DNA of 64,000 nucleotides from Selaginella moellendorffii. Its lineage: Eukaryota; Streptophyta; Lycopodiopsida; Selaginellales; Selaginellaceae. The stretch is from assembly GCF_000143415.4 (NCBI RefSeq), contig NW_003314266.1:2366078-2430077 (forward strand), written 5' to 3'. Shown piece by piece: positions 10,691 to 23,248 of the stretch (position 1 is the first letter of the stretch; every line of letters begins with the position of its first letter). A program made the translations under genes and the position numbers. The notes under the pieces were generated by a model, which was not told where the DNA came from, made no database searches, and worked only from the letters and a program-made list of their open reading frames with translations.

Positions 10691-11689
10691 TTGGTTTATA
10701 AAACATATATGTAAAATATTTTAATTATATTAGTTTTGCATATGGATCATCCAATTGGGACTGAATCGTCCATTCTTGTATACAAAAAAATATAAAATAT
10801 TTTTAATTTTTTTTATCAAATGCCAAATTCAAAATTTATGTCAATTCAACAAAATGGTACTTGTAAATATTTGCGTTTTATTAATAAACTATGAGATTAA
10901 AAGACACAAATGCATAACTCTAGTAGTGATACATAAGGTATTCTTGAATTTGTGGATCTCACAAGAGTTATAAAAAGGTAAAAATACAATGATTTTTAGC
11001 AGAATAAAAATTCCATCAACATCTTAAAAAACAACACAAAAAGAACACTCTATCTAGCAGACATCTAGCCAACATTTGGTGAGTGGTAACACTATAGTTG
11101 GTGCTACTTCTAAACACCCACTATAGTGGGTACATTGATTGTGGAGGCTTCCCATATGTATTGCCATGCACCAAAATAAACAATGTTGATTTATGTTGCC
11201 GATATGTTCTTATTAAAATATACCTAATCATCAAATCTAGGGTTCGCATGAAAAACAAACAAGAGCGACTGGCTAAACACACTCATAGCCTCTCAGCATC
11301 TCCCTGAGAGGTAGACAATAGCGTCACTACTTGCTTAGCCCTACCAAGGGCCTTGGCAATTTGTTTAGAGCCACTTTATTTCATTTTCCAACCGCAAGCA
11401 GGGCCGTTGGCATAGCTAACTTGCCTCCTCATCTTGGTGCTATTAGCTTCCTACACCAGTTAGCCCCTCCCATTTTAGAACAGTGACGATTTTAAAAGCA
11501 TTCCAGGGTTTTCATGCTCTAACACCGATAACAATGGGTCATGTTGCCTCGACACCTAGCTTCCCAAGGATTCGATTTGCGGATGATGTCATATAACACG
11601 AGGACGAGAGCTTTGCCAAGCGCATGGAGAGACAACGAACGGGATAGTAGGATTGGGGATCAGCTGTCACTGTATTGACAAAACCTAGT
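10691..11689. other. AT-rich spacer, no gene seen
   Basis: About 1 kb without a supported gene. 11290-11560 is less AT-rich and may be old genic debris, but I could not identify it. Confidence 0.5.
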
Positions 11690-11860
11690 TGATAGAAAGA
11701 TCTCAATAGCGATGCTGCCAAAGGTCAAGTGAACGATAAAAAGGAACAAGTGAGGAGAAAGAAGAAAAAAAAAGAGGAAGCTAAAATGGTAAGAGCTTGC
11801 AAAAGGTTTGCACAAATCATCATGTCATGTTCTAGAAGAGATTCATTTAAAGCTGTTAAC
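11690..11860 (+). pseudogene. PARP gene fragment (copy of exon 3)
   Basis: Matches 38690-38908 of the PARP gene, including GCGATGCTGCCAAAGGTCAA, the lysine/glutamate-rich stretch (GAGGAAGCTAAAATGGTAAG) and TCATGTTCTAGAAGAG at the exon end. Indels break the frame. It belongs to the same broken duplication as 7615-7890 and 13538-13670. Confidence 0.75.
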
Positions 11861-12280
11861 ACGAGCTTGTTACTGTTCTGTGATACGTTTGTTTGAATCA
11901 TACACATTCTGCCTAGTTTCATACAAAGGCCTAGTTTCATGAGAAAGTGCTACCCCAATTTGGAATTTTATATACTATTTTAATATTACAAAACTGAAAG
12001 AAAATTTTATATAATTAGTACTAATATATCTCCATTATAATGTGTTTTATTTCTAATAAAGTTTTTTGCAACCTAATAGATAATATATTAGAACACTACA
12101 AAGAAATTATAAGTGCCATGTTCTTGAGCTATCTTCTTTCTGCAAGAAAAGTAAAAGTGGAAACATGATAAAAAAAATGATGAAATTTTCTGCCTACAAT
12201 ATAAAAGTAGTCTGTCACAAAAGAACCTAAAAAAAAAAACAAGAAAAAAGAACCACCGAGCTTATTTCAAAGATCCAGCG
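11861..12280. other. Spacer, no gene seen
   Basis: AT-rich DNA with short poly-A runs. Nothing supported. Confidence 0.5.
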
Positions 12281-12284
12281 TCTA

Positions 12285-12960
12285 GGGGATGTGGCCATTT
12301 CAGCTGAGAGCGATCTAGCTTTGATCGACAGTTTCTTTATGCTCAAGTCCTGAGCAATATTGCTCAAAGCCTATGGAAAACGATGTATATTAGTAAAGAA
12401 CTATTGACGCATTTACCTTCAGCGGAAGTTTTTTCTCCTGCCCCACCTTGTCCAGTTGAATGTCCTCATCCCTTTGCCTAGATTTGGGTTGTGGAGCCAG
12501 GATCTAGAAGAAGAAAAGTAGTCATCAATGGACAGAACTCAAGCAAATGGTATGAAACACATGTTAACTTACATCATCTTATGCCTTGGAAGTTACAAGG
12601 CCTTTTTCCTTCAAGGAGTGTTCGTCGGCTTGCTTGATGTTCTTGGACACTGAAGCACTGACCCATTTCTTGCTAGGCAGTGTAATCAGCATCCAGCTGC
12701 TTGCATTCCTCAAGGAATGCATAGCTCCTGAAGAAGGATTGCCTTACTGCAAATGTGCCGCATGGCTGCAAGCCAAGGTTGCCAAATCCGCCTCTTTCGT
12801 CTTCCTTGAAGCTTAGCAGTGCTTGGCCATGGTCGTCATACCTCTCGTGCTGTAGAAGCGCTTGGCCACAGTACCAAGATGGTGCTGCAGTGCCACTCTT
12901 ACGGCCATCAAGAAGCGCTAGCTGCCAGGGGCTGCACCCTACCAAACAAACCTATGAAAT
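12285..12960 (-). pseudogene. Unrecognised multi-exon gene remnant
   Basis: On the minus strand, exon-like open blocks are bounded by good splice sites. One block (12421-12502) starts after TTCTTCTTCTAG and ends in AAG before GTAAATGC. It encodes a charged stretch including QRDEDIQLDKVGQEKKLPLK. The next block, after TTTTCCATAG, continues ALSNIAQDLSIKK and LSIKARSLSAEM. A third, upstream, includes SVSKNIKQADEHSLKEK but has a stop before its donor. The pieces look helical and charged. I do not recognise the family; a SNARE-like or coiled-coil origin is only a guess. The stop suggests a broken gene. Confidence 0.35.
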
Positions 12961-13537
12961 ATGAAATCAATGGCTATTAAATTTTAGACCAATTTTACTC
13001 CTGGATTTTTATATATATTAATAAGATCATTTAGATTCCAATATTTAATACACTTTAATAAAAAAAGTTCTAAATTATATAATTTAAAAAACTATTTAAT
13101 TTTATATTTTTAAATTATGAAATTTTTATGTAATAGAGTTGACAAAGATGTTATTAATTTTTATCAGTTTTTCAATACATTAGAAACTATATAAGCAATT
13201 CAAAACTATATCATACGGATTTAAACTGTAAAATTGCTTTTAAAAAACTATCTTATTAACTATAAAGATAGTAAATACTATATCAAAACTGTTATAACAA
13301 ATAACAAACATATTACAACTATATAAACTACTATTGAATCTTTTCTTCAAAACCATCAAATATATATTAAAATGAAGTATTCTACTTTTTATTGTTGATA
13401 TAAACTATATATTTATATGGTTTATATATATAGTATTTTCTTGGGGTTTCTTGTGTAAGTAAAGAAGTTTTATGAGAAAACTTATAATGATTGGAGTGCT
13501 TGAAATTAATTTGTTTCACACTCTAATAAATACATGT
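12961..13537. other. AT-rich spacer, no gene seen
   Basis: Very AT-rich, with no frame of interest. Confidence 0.5.
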
Positions 13538-13670
13538 TTTGGAAATGGACTACAAAGAGGAAGATATGATGAAATAAAAGGATGGATTTGAGATCCTGAC
13601 TGATTGCATACTTTAACTATGAGATCTTGATTTTCTATTCTTGAAAAAGAAAGAAGTGGTGCATATTATG
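13538..13670 (+). pseudogene. PARP gene fragment (exon 5-6 boundary)
   Basis: GGAAATGGACTACAAAGAGG and GAGATCCTGACT with GAAAAAGAAAGAAGTGGT match 39298-39410 of the PARP gene, across its fifth intron. The fragment is decayed. Confidence 0.7.
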
Positions 13671-15530
13671 AAGAAACTATATTATAACTAGTTTCAAGAG
13701 TTTAATTGCAAACAATTTCATGACATGTTGCATATTTATGGTGAGGAACTTGCAAAGCAGTTTAATTATATAAAATATCACTTTTGCAAGGAGATTCTAC
13801 AATATTAGGGAGAATGTAAAGCTTATATCTTTTATGTTGTCTCAACAATATAACGTTCATTATAGCATCAATTCACGTTAACTATCTAGTAGTGAGTGGG
13901 GCATGCTTAAAGTTTTTGGATGTGGCTACATCTACTATTTCAAAGGTAAAAAATCAATCTCCAAGAGCTTGACCTATAGTTATTGCTATTAAAGCAATAA
14001 ACAAGTTGATTCCTCAAAATTTCTTGTAGTCAACTTTAAACACTCTAATGCTTTCACCTCATCAATTTAGTAAAAGCACTAGATAGCCTTTTGGCACTTA
14101 CAAATAAACAAAAGTAAAACTTAATCAATTTGAAATATTATTTTGGGCTTACTCTAAAATATCTTTACAAGATGCAAATGGTGATAAAGAACTCTAAAAG
14201 GAAAAATATATATTTTTAAGACCCTCAAATTTCAATGCAATTTTAAAGCTCAAAAACGAGTTCAAAAACATTGTTTTTCTGGAATAAATCTAAGTTGAAG
14301 CTAAAGAATGAAATCATGTTTTCAAAATATTGATGGATTAAAATTTCATTAAGTTGGGTATGAATTTGCAATACTTGTGGGTATGTTTTGACCACATATA
14401 TAGAATTTATAAGTTGTTTTTTTATATAAAGTGCAATCCTCTATAAGCTCCTTGAATTTAAATTTCCTTGGAGATCACCTAGCCTAATACTACTTAAACC
14501 TAAGGACATTTAACCCCAAGTATCTTAATACCTTTAACTGATTGAAAAAAATGGTGCACTCTTATTCATGTTCTTGTTCATGTCACTCTTGTCATTATAA
14601 CTATATATTATATCATATAATTACTATAACTATACTTTATATTTGTGTATGGATTTGAGATATAATTTATTGTAGTTATAATAATATCTAATATTATATA
14701 ATAGTTTATAGTTACAAACCTTCTCTAGATTTACTATGAGTGGCAAATAAGCTAGTCCATAGCTATTTAGTATGGCATTAATGGATCCTTTCAAGGCATG
14801 ACATAGAAGAATTCTCACCTTTTTTGCTTTTCTCTCTTCTTCTCTTATGCATAATTATTAATAAGCTTCAACATGAAAGCTAATTTTTCCTTGACATGCA
14901 TGTTATAATGCTTTAGATGCCTCTCTTTAAACTCAACTACAACCTCGGTGGGGGGAAGGCATATCATTAGAAGCTTTCTTCATAATAATATGCTAAACCA
15001 TTACACAATACTCAATCTAGTCCAAAAGCATTGCAACCAATGTTTCGAACAGCAACCAAGAAACCCCTTGTGCTACTGAAGAAGTTAATGATACAATCTA
15101 AAAGCATCACACAACCATGGTCGGCCAAGGCTTGAGACTTTGGCAAAAAGGATCACTGGTAGAAAATATTAAAGGTATTTTCTTGTTTAAAAAGAAATAC
15201 TTACCAAATTTGGCATCCAAGGTAATTCAGGGCATCACAATGAAGAAGAGTCCCATTATCCCCCCCCCCCCCCCCCCAAGCTTTGATGAAGCCAAAGGGA
15301 AGTCAAAGATAACCAAGTCTAAAAAGTCTTGGTTATCTTTGGAGGTCCCTTTTTGGAGCCTCGCCTTTTGCTCCCTTCGTGCTCGTTCCTCGAGCACTTC
15401 GTTGGGAGTTCCACTCCCGCTCTTGACTTTTCAAGTCGGAGCTTTTGGTCCAAACGTGATACGCTCGTTTGGCTCTCGCTTCGGCCACTACCATGTGGCG
15501 CCCTTCCGGCTCCACTTTGAGGCCTAGGGA
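13671..15530. repeat. Decayed retroelement debris
   Basis: 14430-14600 belongs to a repeat family also at 23925-24060 and 34160-34310 (shared words GAATTT, TCACC, AACCCCAAGTAT, CTCTTATT). 14733-14805 is a diverged piece of the LARD internal region (compare 917-985). An 18-C run lies at 15260-15277. 15300-15530 is less AT-rich and LTR-like. No intact gene. Confidence 0.55.
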
Positions 15531-16147
15531 TTTTGTGTCTCACAACTACACCCACCAAAAAGAAGAGCCGCAAAGAGCAGAAAGAGCAAGAAGAGGCAGC
15601 AAAAATCGTCGCAAATAATAGTACTTGTTACTATTCCAACAAAGTATATACAATCGACGTGAGCCGTATCGAGATCCAAAGCAAATACAACCACAGGCTA
15701 GTATCTGATGAGTGGGTGGAGAAACTGAAGCAGAAGATGCTGGCAAGTCCAGTAACACTCGACATCGCAGACGTGATCCCCTACTACCGAACAATGAAGG
15801 GCGAGACGAGGTTTCCAGACTTGATCAATATGTTGGACGATCAGAACATCCGGTTCTATGCCGTCTCCGGGCAGCATTCTAGCTTGGCGATGCAACAGAT
15901 AGTTGTGGATATTATGGTGGGCGAGGAGGTAAAGAAAGTCTTCAAGACAAGAGTTGTCCGCCTGATAAAAAGCAACTCGCCCCTCCGATCTATCATATAC
16001 ATCTCCCACGCGCAGAATGTCAAGCAAGAAACGTGCTACAAATCGGGTCTGCACGAGACATTGGCACGAACACGGAAGCTCTGGATTCAACTGAAGAAGC
16101 CAAAAAAACCAGGACAAGGACGTGCACTAGCAACTAGCACCTGGCAG
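15531..16147 (+). CDS. ParB/Srx- or DndB-like domain exon (gene incomplete)
   Basis: A long open block without an ATG at its start. It lies after an acceptor-like CCTAG near 15527 and ends CTGGCAG before GTAAGC at 16148, a good donor, so it is most likely an internal exon. It encodes about 205 residues: a lysine/glutamate-rich start, a segment beginning IDVSRIEIQSKYNHRLVSDE, then a hydrophobic strand with the motif AVSGQHSSLAMQQIV. This resembles the core of ParB/sulfiredoxin-like and DGQHR (DndB) domains, where a strand and a G-x-H/R motif bind nucleotide or DNA. The resemblance is judged by eye. No partner exons were found, and the inverted-duplication arm begins 16 bases downstream, so the gene is probably cut. 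Confidence 0.4.
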
Positions 16148-16162
16148 GTAAGCCTTGTTGCA

Positions 16163-16845
16163 TATGGCAACTCTCCAATGGTGCTTCCAAATTAACTTAA
16201 GGTTGAGGCGAGGGCTTAGGGGCCTTGGGTGGGAGTGAGCATGGACTCAGGTGATGCCGGAGGGGCCACCCAAGGAAGTGTTTAAAAGCAACTCCCACTC
16301 CCGAAAGGGAAACAGATTGCAGTGCTCTTGGCTTATGTGGAGTGGTGCCCCACTTAAATACCTTGCAACCCATTGGTCCTCATCCTTTTTATGGGCTTAG
16401 GCCTTTCCTTTGGGATGGAAGTGGGGGAATAAAGGTACCCATACTGGGTCGTTAGGCCACAATGTTTCCCCCAAATATCCTGAAGCAAGTGTTGCACCCA
16501 AGGTTTGGGATTTAAAAGGTCCCATGATTAAGTCTTGTTGTACCAAATGATGTTAAAATCTTAGAGGTTTGGTGTGCTTGGTTGCTTGTGCCTATGGGGA
16601 GTGTAACTGAACCTCAAGTTTAGTCTAACTTAGGGAGGGGGATTGAGAGAAAATTTGAAAATCTGTGGATGGATGGCTAATGCTCTATTGCTCATATAGT
16701 GAGTTGCTGAAATCAAATAGGACCAAGTAGGAACTAATACAATAAGCAGGAACCTTGGTGAACAAACTTAACTAAGGCCAAGGTTGTGGTGGTCAGATAG
16801 ATGAGGTAAGCTAGCAAATTCAAAAGGAAAAATTTGTGGCTTACA
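16163..16845 (+). repeat. LTR of the gag-bearing element
   Basis: The right end at TTACA (16845) is set by the PBS-like TGGTATCAAAGA that follows (16849-16860). The left end is not firmly known; homology with arm 2 begins at about 16163. A decayed relative of the end and PBS is visible at 30540-30600. Confidence 0.6.
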
Positions 16846-17286
16846 ATTTGGTATCAAAGACTTTTCCTTAGTTTTAGTGAAGGATAGAGGTAGATTGTTG
16901 GGAGATGGCTAAGGTAAGGCATAAGAGAACCAAGGTGGAGATGAAATTTCCTCTAAAACTAAAGCCTTTAGTTGAACAAAAATCTATGAATGAGGAATCC
17001 TTGCATAGGAAAGACTCCAATGAGGAAACTTCCAAACAGAAGTCCGGTGGAAAGGTTCAATCATCCAAGGCTTGATTGGACATTTTAGAAAGATAATTGG
17101 CACAAACCAATGCCCTGCTGTTTGGAGGGGACTGAGGTGGAACCAAACAAGGTTGAATAAACTAAAGTGGAATCAGTCCTTTAGACAGTTCCCAAGTACA
17201 AATCAAAGCTCCCACCGGTCTTCAAGGGAGTGAATGATTATAAGATGGCAGAAAATTTGTTTTATGATATAAAGGATTACTTCTGA

Positions 17287-18180
17287 GTGGTTCGGTTACA
17301 AAGCTCGAAAAAAGTCCTATATGTAAAACCATACTTAGCAAATATTGCTAAGTCTTGGTGGAGAACAATAGAGGCTAGTGAAGGACTAGTGGCCACTTGG
17401 GAAATGATGAAGGTGAAGATCTATACAACCTATGTTCCGCCAAATGCTACTTTGCACCTAAAGGATAAGTTGAGTAGGCTAAAGCAAGTAGGAATAGTTC
17501 AAGAGTATGTGAATATGTTCATTTTGAAGAGGATCCTTGTCACAGACATGGGTGATATAGATGCATTCCATGCCTTCATATCAGGTTTGCAGACCTGGGC
17601 TCAAGGCGAAGTGATGTGTTGGAACCCAACCAATTACAAGGAAGAATTGAATGCAGCTATCAAGGTGCATTTCAATGATAACCTGCAAAAAGGGAACACA
17701 ATAGGGTCAAAGCCCACATTTAGCAAAAGAGCTAAACCAAAGAGGACATATGGCAAAGGGAAATTCAAAATTAGTTTCTTTAAGAATGCTCCAATTCTGA
17801 AAAGGCAAATTCAATGGCCAGCGAACAAGTATATAGGGGAGTCAAGCAAAAAGGGACAAACCCCATAGATAAAAAAGTCAAGTCTGCTAGTAGCGTGGGA
17901 AATAACATATGCTTCAACTGTGGTGAAGCAAGACATTTTTCAAGGGAATGTACTTACCCGAAGAAGGCCAAAGCCAATATGGCCATTAAGTCGGGTGAAA
18001 CCCAAATTGAAGTACGTGATCTAGTCCTTAGCTCAAAATTACTTATTACACAAGCAACTTTGGTAGAAAGTTGTTTGCGATATCTACTAATCCTATAAGG
18101 GAAGCTCAGATCTTTTGTTAAGATCTTTATTAACACAGGTGTTTCGGATAATTTTATGACTACATAAATAGTCTGGCAGC
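17287..18180 (+). pseudogene. Ty3/gypsy gag remnant with zinc knuckle and protease start
   Basis: The first frame (17287-17868) contains the retrotransposon gag core (AKSWWRTIEA, LRKDL-like LSRLKQ, and ILVTDMGDIDAFHAFISGL). A shifted frame carries the CCHC knuckle CFNCGEARHFSRECTYPKKA at about 17911. Further on, VKIFINTGVSDNF near 18118 is a degraded aspartic-protease site in which the usual D of DTG is N. Frameshifts and stops make it non-functional. Confidence 0.8.
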
Positions 18181-19198
18181 CGGACTAACAGTGCAGCGGC
18201 TAGGTGAACCAAAAACTATAGAGTTTGTTCAAGGTACCTAAAGCACTAATGAGGTATTTCAATAAGCAAGAGTTGAAGTATAGACATAGAAAGTAGATAT
18301 AGATTTTACCGTGTTGAACATGGCAGGATTTGACATGATCTTCAGAATGGATTGATTTAATCAGTTTGTGATAGCCTTGCATGAACAAGGTAGGAACCTT
18401 GTGGTATTAGCGAATGCTCGAGGAGAAAAATCTAGGGTGGAGGCTCAGGAGTGTTATATTAGATTGTTTTAATACTTGAAATTACTTTGGTAGAGTATCA
18501 AAAACCATTGATATCAAAGTGTTTAAATTGTTAAGAACTCATTCTTGAGAGAAGGGAAAACAACAGAAACTAAAATATTAAAACACTGGAAAAGAAAAGT
18601 GGTTTTATATTGAATACTCTAAGTACAAAGTCCTCAAAACCCTACTTTTATGGTTAATTTAGTTCAACCCCAATCTAATCCAAAAACCTAATCCTAATGT
18701 CCATCCATACATGTCATAATTAAATGACTCCACTAGTGATCAAAACCTTCTATATAACAAATCCCATGTGTAAAAGTTTGAGGTTCAATTCTGCAATGGT
18801 TAATAATACTGAATATATTCCTTAATAAGTACAAAGAGATAAAAAAAAAATGATAACGTTACTCAAAATTAGATAAAGAGTGAAAGAGTGATATATATTT
18901 GAAGTGCCTTGTAAATAATTATCACATGAAAACTTCCCTCCCATCCTCTATACATGGAGGATCATATATATATAGGCAAGTAGGACCTGACTCAAAAATA
19001 AACTATTAATGCTTGCAAATGGTACAGCAAATTATTCTTGGCTGGTTTGTTATATATTTATAAAATTAAATTAAATAGTATAAAAAAATTTGTTGTTATT
19101 ATTTATGCTTATAATTATCCTTAAATATTATTTTATACTTATTTTAACCTAGAATAAAGAAATACTTTTACAAACATCTAAATTATAAATTTTATTTT

Positions 19199-19991
19199 TA
19201 AAATTCACTTTTCTATAATAGTTTCTGTATATTATAGTTATAGGAAATTATAGTTCAGTACCCTGTATCTTCAATTGTTAAAACTGCAGATAAAAAATAA
19301 TTCAAACAAAAGATATTATTTTTCCATTTTATATATTTATTTTTATCTTTTATAACTAAATTACCATCAAGTTGAAGATGAAGATAACAAAACATATTAT
19401 ACCTTTCTGATTTTTAAGACCATATGATTTCTTTTGTAATAAAATTTTCAATCTCTAAATTACAATTTTTTAAATTTGCTCTAAACTTTTTTTTTTGAGA
19501 TACTAAACTATTACCATTTAATATATGTGTGCCAATAAATTTTAATGGACCATTTATTATTTGTGTGCGATATGGCCAACATTGCATATCAATTTTAAAA
19601 TTCAATAAATTAGGAGGTGGATTTTGATCATCAGGTAAACCTTTTGGATATTGAACTATAGGATATTGTTCATTAGGATTTCTTTCAGGATTTCCAAGTG
19701 CAACATAATCCACAACAAAATATCTGTATAAAGTTCCAATCATTCCTAAAGGATATGAACGTGCATGATATGCTATCAATCTTAATATTTGCAAGAATAT
19801 ATTCTGAATAACTTGGGTATTAAGTTGTAAATTAAAAGGTTGTGGATTACAATTATGAAAGTTTTTTAATCCTGTAGGAATAACATAAAGTCTAATCATC
19901 ACTTGTTGATAACCAATTTGAATGATCTTATGAAGATAGAGTTCACTATTGGAGATTGTAATTGGTTCATCATATTAAAAGTTTAATTTCA
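19199..19991 (-). pseudogene. Bulb-lectin-like copy C, truncated and with stops
   Basis: Very close to copy D (50117-51043). The N-terminal part is lost because the gypsy element starts at 19992. A serine codon after IIWS has become TAA, a leucine near the C-terminus has become TGA, and the tryptophan just before the end has become TAG. A 15-17 bp deletion lies near 19974. The conserved middle (RYFVVDYVALGNPERN) is intact in sequence. It is dead as a full-length protein. Confidence 0.85.
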
Positions 19992-20423
19992 TCTGTGAGG
20001 GCCAAGTGTACGGCTACAATGCCGTATATTAATATTAGCATAGTGGGATTTTGGTAGCCGTCGGATTGATTTCAATCCGGACCACTCGCTCCTGTATTAA
20101 GCTAGGGTTTTTGGGTTAATTGATATGCACATTTCTGTATTCCCTTTCCATATTCCATACACTCACATTGGTGGAGATGAGGGGCACTTCTGATTGTCCC
20201 TGGGGAGTGCTTGGATTTGGGATTTCGGTTTAAATCTAGCTTTTGCATCGTCTAAATCTAGTTTTTTCCATTTCCTTTCTTTTTTTCTTTCCATTTCCTT
20301 TCTTTTGTTCTTTCCTTTCAGGATTTTGGTTTAGATCTAACTTTTTGCATTGTCTAGATCTACCATTTCTTTCCAACTTTTTGTCATTTCTCTTCTTTTG
20401 CTCTTTCTTTTTCGTTCATCTTC

Positions 20424-21356
20424 ATGGCTGATCTGCAATCTCCTCCTTTGACTCTAGAGCAGCAGTTGGTTCAATTGTTTGATGCTATGCGCTTGCAATT
20501 GAACAACCAAACTCAATTGATGGCGGCATTCACGGCACGTGGTCCAACTCCTCCTGCTCTTGGTGCCAATCCTCGCATTTGGCTGGAGTTCTTTTGTGGG
20601 AATCCTGGGGATGATGTGTACCATTGGTTCGATCACTTCACGATGATTGCCACATATCATTCTTGGGATGATGCTCGATGTTTGCAGGAGTTTCCCACGT
20701 GTCTCCAAGGGACGGCGTTGCAATGGTACAATGGATTGAGTGCGGCCACTCGTGGGGATTGGAATGTTCTTCCGGACGTCTTCAAACGCACCTTCAAACA
20801 TGCTGACGATTGTGACGATGCCTTCCAACAATTGCATCGTTTTCGCTAAGGGCCATCTGAGTCGGTGATGCAATTTGGTGTTCGTTTCTGAAGTCTTTTG
20901 CTTCGTGCAGAGCCCAATATGTCGAAGCGGATCAAACTAGGAATGTTGTGGCCAGCACTTTGTCAAGATCTTGTCGGACTTGTGCATGCACTTGCTCCTG
21001 CCACTCTTGACGATGCTCTTCGCTTGGCACAACGTTATGAGACGTCGCCTTTTCCACTTCTCACTACACATCCTTCAGTTCCACTTCCTATGAGTGATGG
21101 TCCTGTTCCCATGGAGGTTGATGCTGCTGCTACTCGAGTCCAAGGACAAGGGCGAGGATGTGGTCGTGGCCGTGATGTTCATTGCTGGGCATATGATGAA
21201 TTTGGTCATACTTATCGGTGTTGTCAGCGCTTTCCGGATTGGCGACCTCCATTTCCTGGGTGGAGACCTTGGCGTCAGCAACATCCCGTTGGTGCTGCTG
21301 CGGTGGAAGGTTTGGATACCGAGGTGCATCCAGGAAATGAGGAGTCGCACGAGTAA
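20424..21356 (+). pseudogene. gag of the gypsy element
   Basis: Starts at ATG 20424. It has the retrotransposon gag core (FFCGNPGDDVYHWFDHF, then LQGTALQWYNGL), an in-frame TAG at 20848 and a second stop at 20889. A degraded zinc knuckle (CWAYDEFGHTYRCC, first CxxC broken) follows near 21184, next to a GRGRGCGRGR-like basic stretch. Confidence 0.8.
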
Positions 21357-23248
21357 TGGAGGGACCTTACGCGAATAAGTTAGTAACCCCTCCATCTTTC
21401 TTTCGGAAGTATCATCAAGGGGTTCACTCGGCACCGGTTCATCCAGTGTTTACTTTCCAAGCTCGTTTTTATAACAAAAGGTCTCCTATTCTTCTCTCCA
21501 TGTTGGTTGATACAGGTTCAAGTTTATCTTCTATTGCTCGACCTGTTGCCACACGTTGTCATCTACACTTGCGTCATGCGGCGGATTCAGTTTTCATTCT
21601 TTATGGCAACGGTCGTACACATGCATGTGCATGAGATGAGGCAGACTTGGTTGTGCGGGTGGGCAATCTCGAGCTTGAGTTGCAGTCGTTGCAGGTGGTG
21701 CCGAGTCAATCTTTTGACCTCATTCTTGGTATGGATTGGTTACAGCGCAATCATGCCAAGTGTGACTTTGAGGCTTCTCCCCCTTGTCTCATACTTCTTT
21801 ATGTTTCATCCATTCCTCTCACTTCCATACCTCTTCGTCCCTCTACTTCTACCTCTGCTTCCATTACTTTTGTTCCCCCACTATTTCCTCTTGTATTTCC
21901 ATTTTGTTCTGCTCTTCCCTTTTCCTATCCCTCCGATGATCATTGTGTTGCAGCTGTTGACCAGCTCATGAAGGAGTATTTTGATCTCTTTGAATTTGAC
22001 CTATCGTCTGGGGCCAAGATTGCCACACGTCATCCCATTCCAACCGGGGATGCTCGTCCAATCAAGGTTCTTGTTCGTCATCGGTCACCCAAGGAGATCA
22101 AGATTTTACGTGCAAATGTCAAGGAGATGTTGGAGAAGGGTGTTATTCGGAAGTCGCGGAGTCCTTAGGCATGTGAACCTCATCTTGTGACGAAGCCTGA
22201 TGGGAGTATTCGTTTCTGCATCGACTATCGTCCATTAAATGAAGTGACGATCCCGGATGTGTACCCTCTTCCTCACACTGCTGATCTCTTGGATCGTCTG
22301 GGGCGAAGTCATTGGTTCACCAAGCTAAATCTTGCTTCTGGATACTGGCAAGTACCGATGGCCGACGAAGATATTCCTAAGACTGCTTTTCGTACACTGT
22401 TTAGTTTGTACGAGTTCTTGGTGATGCCGTTTGGTTTGAACAATGCTCTAGCAACTTTCCAGCGGATGATGGACGAGGTTCTTTGTGATATGCCAAAGGT
22501 GACTGCTGACTTCATTGATGATGTCTTGATTCACTCGGAGGGGACGTGGGCAAAGCACGTTTGTGATGTGTGTAAAGTGTTGGATTGGCTACGGGATGTT
22601 GGTTTAAAGCTGAAGCGGTCAAAGTGCGTGTTTGGGTCCAAGGACACAACTTATCTTGGGTACTATATTTCTCGTGAGGGTTTGCAAGTTAATCCTGACA
22701 AACTCGTAGCCGTTCTAAAGTTCCCTACTCTGAAGTGTGTGAATGATATGCAGCGCTTCCTGGGCAAGGTGCAGTATCTTGGTCGTTTTGTGGATCATCT
22801 TTCTGATCGCACTGCACCGTTGCGAATATTGCTGAAGTCATCAACGTCATCTTTCATCTGGTCTTCAGATTGTGAGTGGGCGTTTGTGGATCTCAAAAAG
22901 CTGTTGATGACTCCTCCGGTTTTGGCATATCCTGACTACACTCGACCTTTTATTTTGCGCATTGATGCTTCTGATATTGGTCTTGGAGGTGTGTTAATGC
23001 AAGAGAGCCCGAGTGTGCCTGGTCAGTGTCATCCCATTGCATATATAAGCCGTACGTTACAACCAGCAGAGGTGAACTACTCCACGGCAAAGAAGGAGTG
23101 TTTAGCGGCAGTTTGGGGTTTCGAGAAACTTCATGCATATCTACATGGTTCTCAAACGTTACTTGAAGGTGACCATGCTGCCGTTATTTCATTATTGAAG
23201 CGGAAAAACCTAGTTGGTTGTACTGCTCAGTGGGCTTTAAAGCTTTAG
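21356..23248 (+). pseudogene. pol of the gypsy element: protease, RT, RNase H
   Basis: The protease site LLSMLVDTGSSLSSIA is at about 21500. RT starts near 21990 (ARPIKV, VIRKSRSP, a stop, then TKPDGSIRFCIDYRPLNEVT) and includes WFTKLNLASGYWQV, MPFGLNNA and the catalytic FIDDVLIHS. RNase H follows from about 22920 (FILRIDASDIGLGGVLMQ). There are several stops. After 23290 the sequence runs towards the integrase linker and ends. Confidence 0.85.

Larger units (their letters stand above)
16163..19991 (+). repeat. Arm 1 of an inverted duplication (partner 50220-54137)
   Basis: This arm matches the reverse complement of about 50220-54137 almost throughout. It contains an LTR, a PBS-like site, a gag remnant with zinc knuckle, a protease start, a repeated tail and lectin copy C. 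The homology starts at ACTCTCCAATGGTGCTTCC (16164) and stops at the gypsy insertion at 19992. Within arm 2, the part equal to about 16912-17375 is flipped. Confidence 0.85.
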
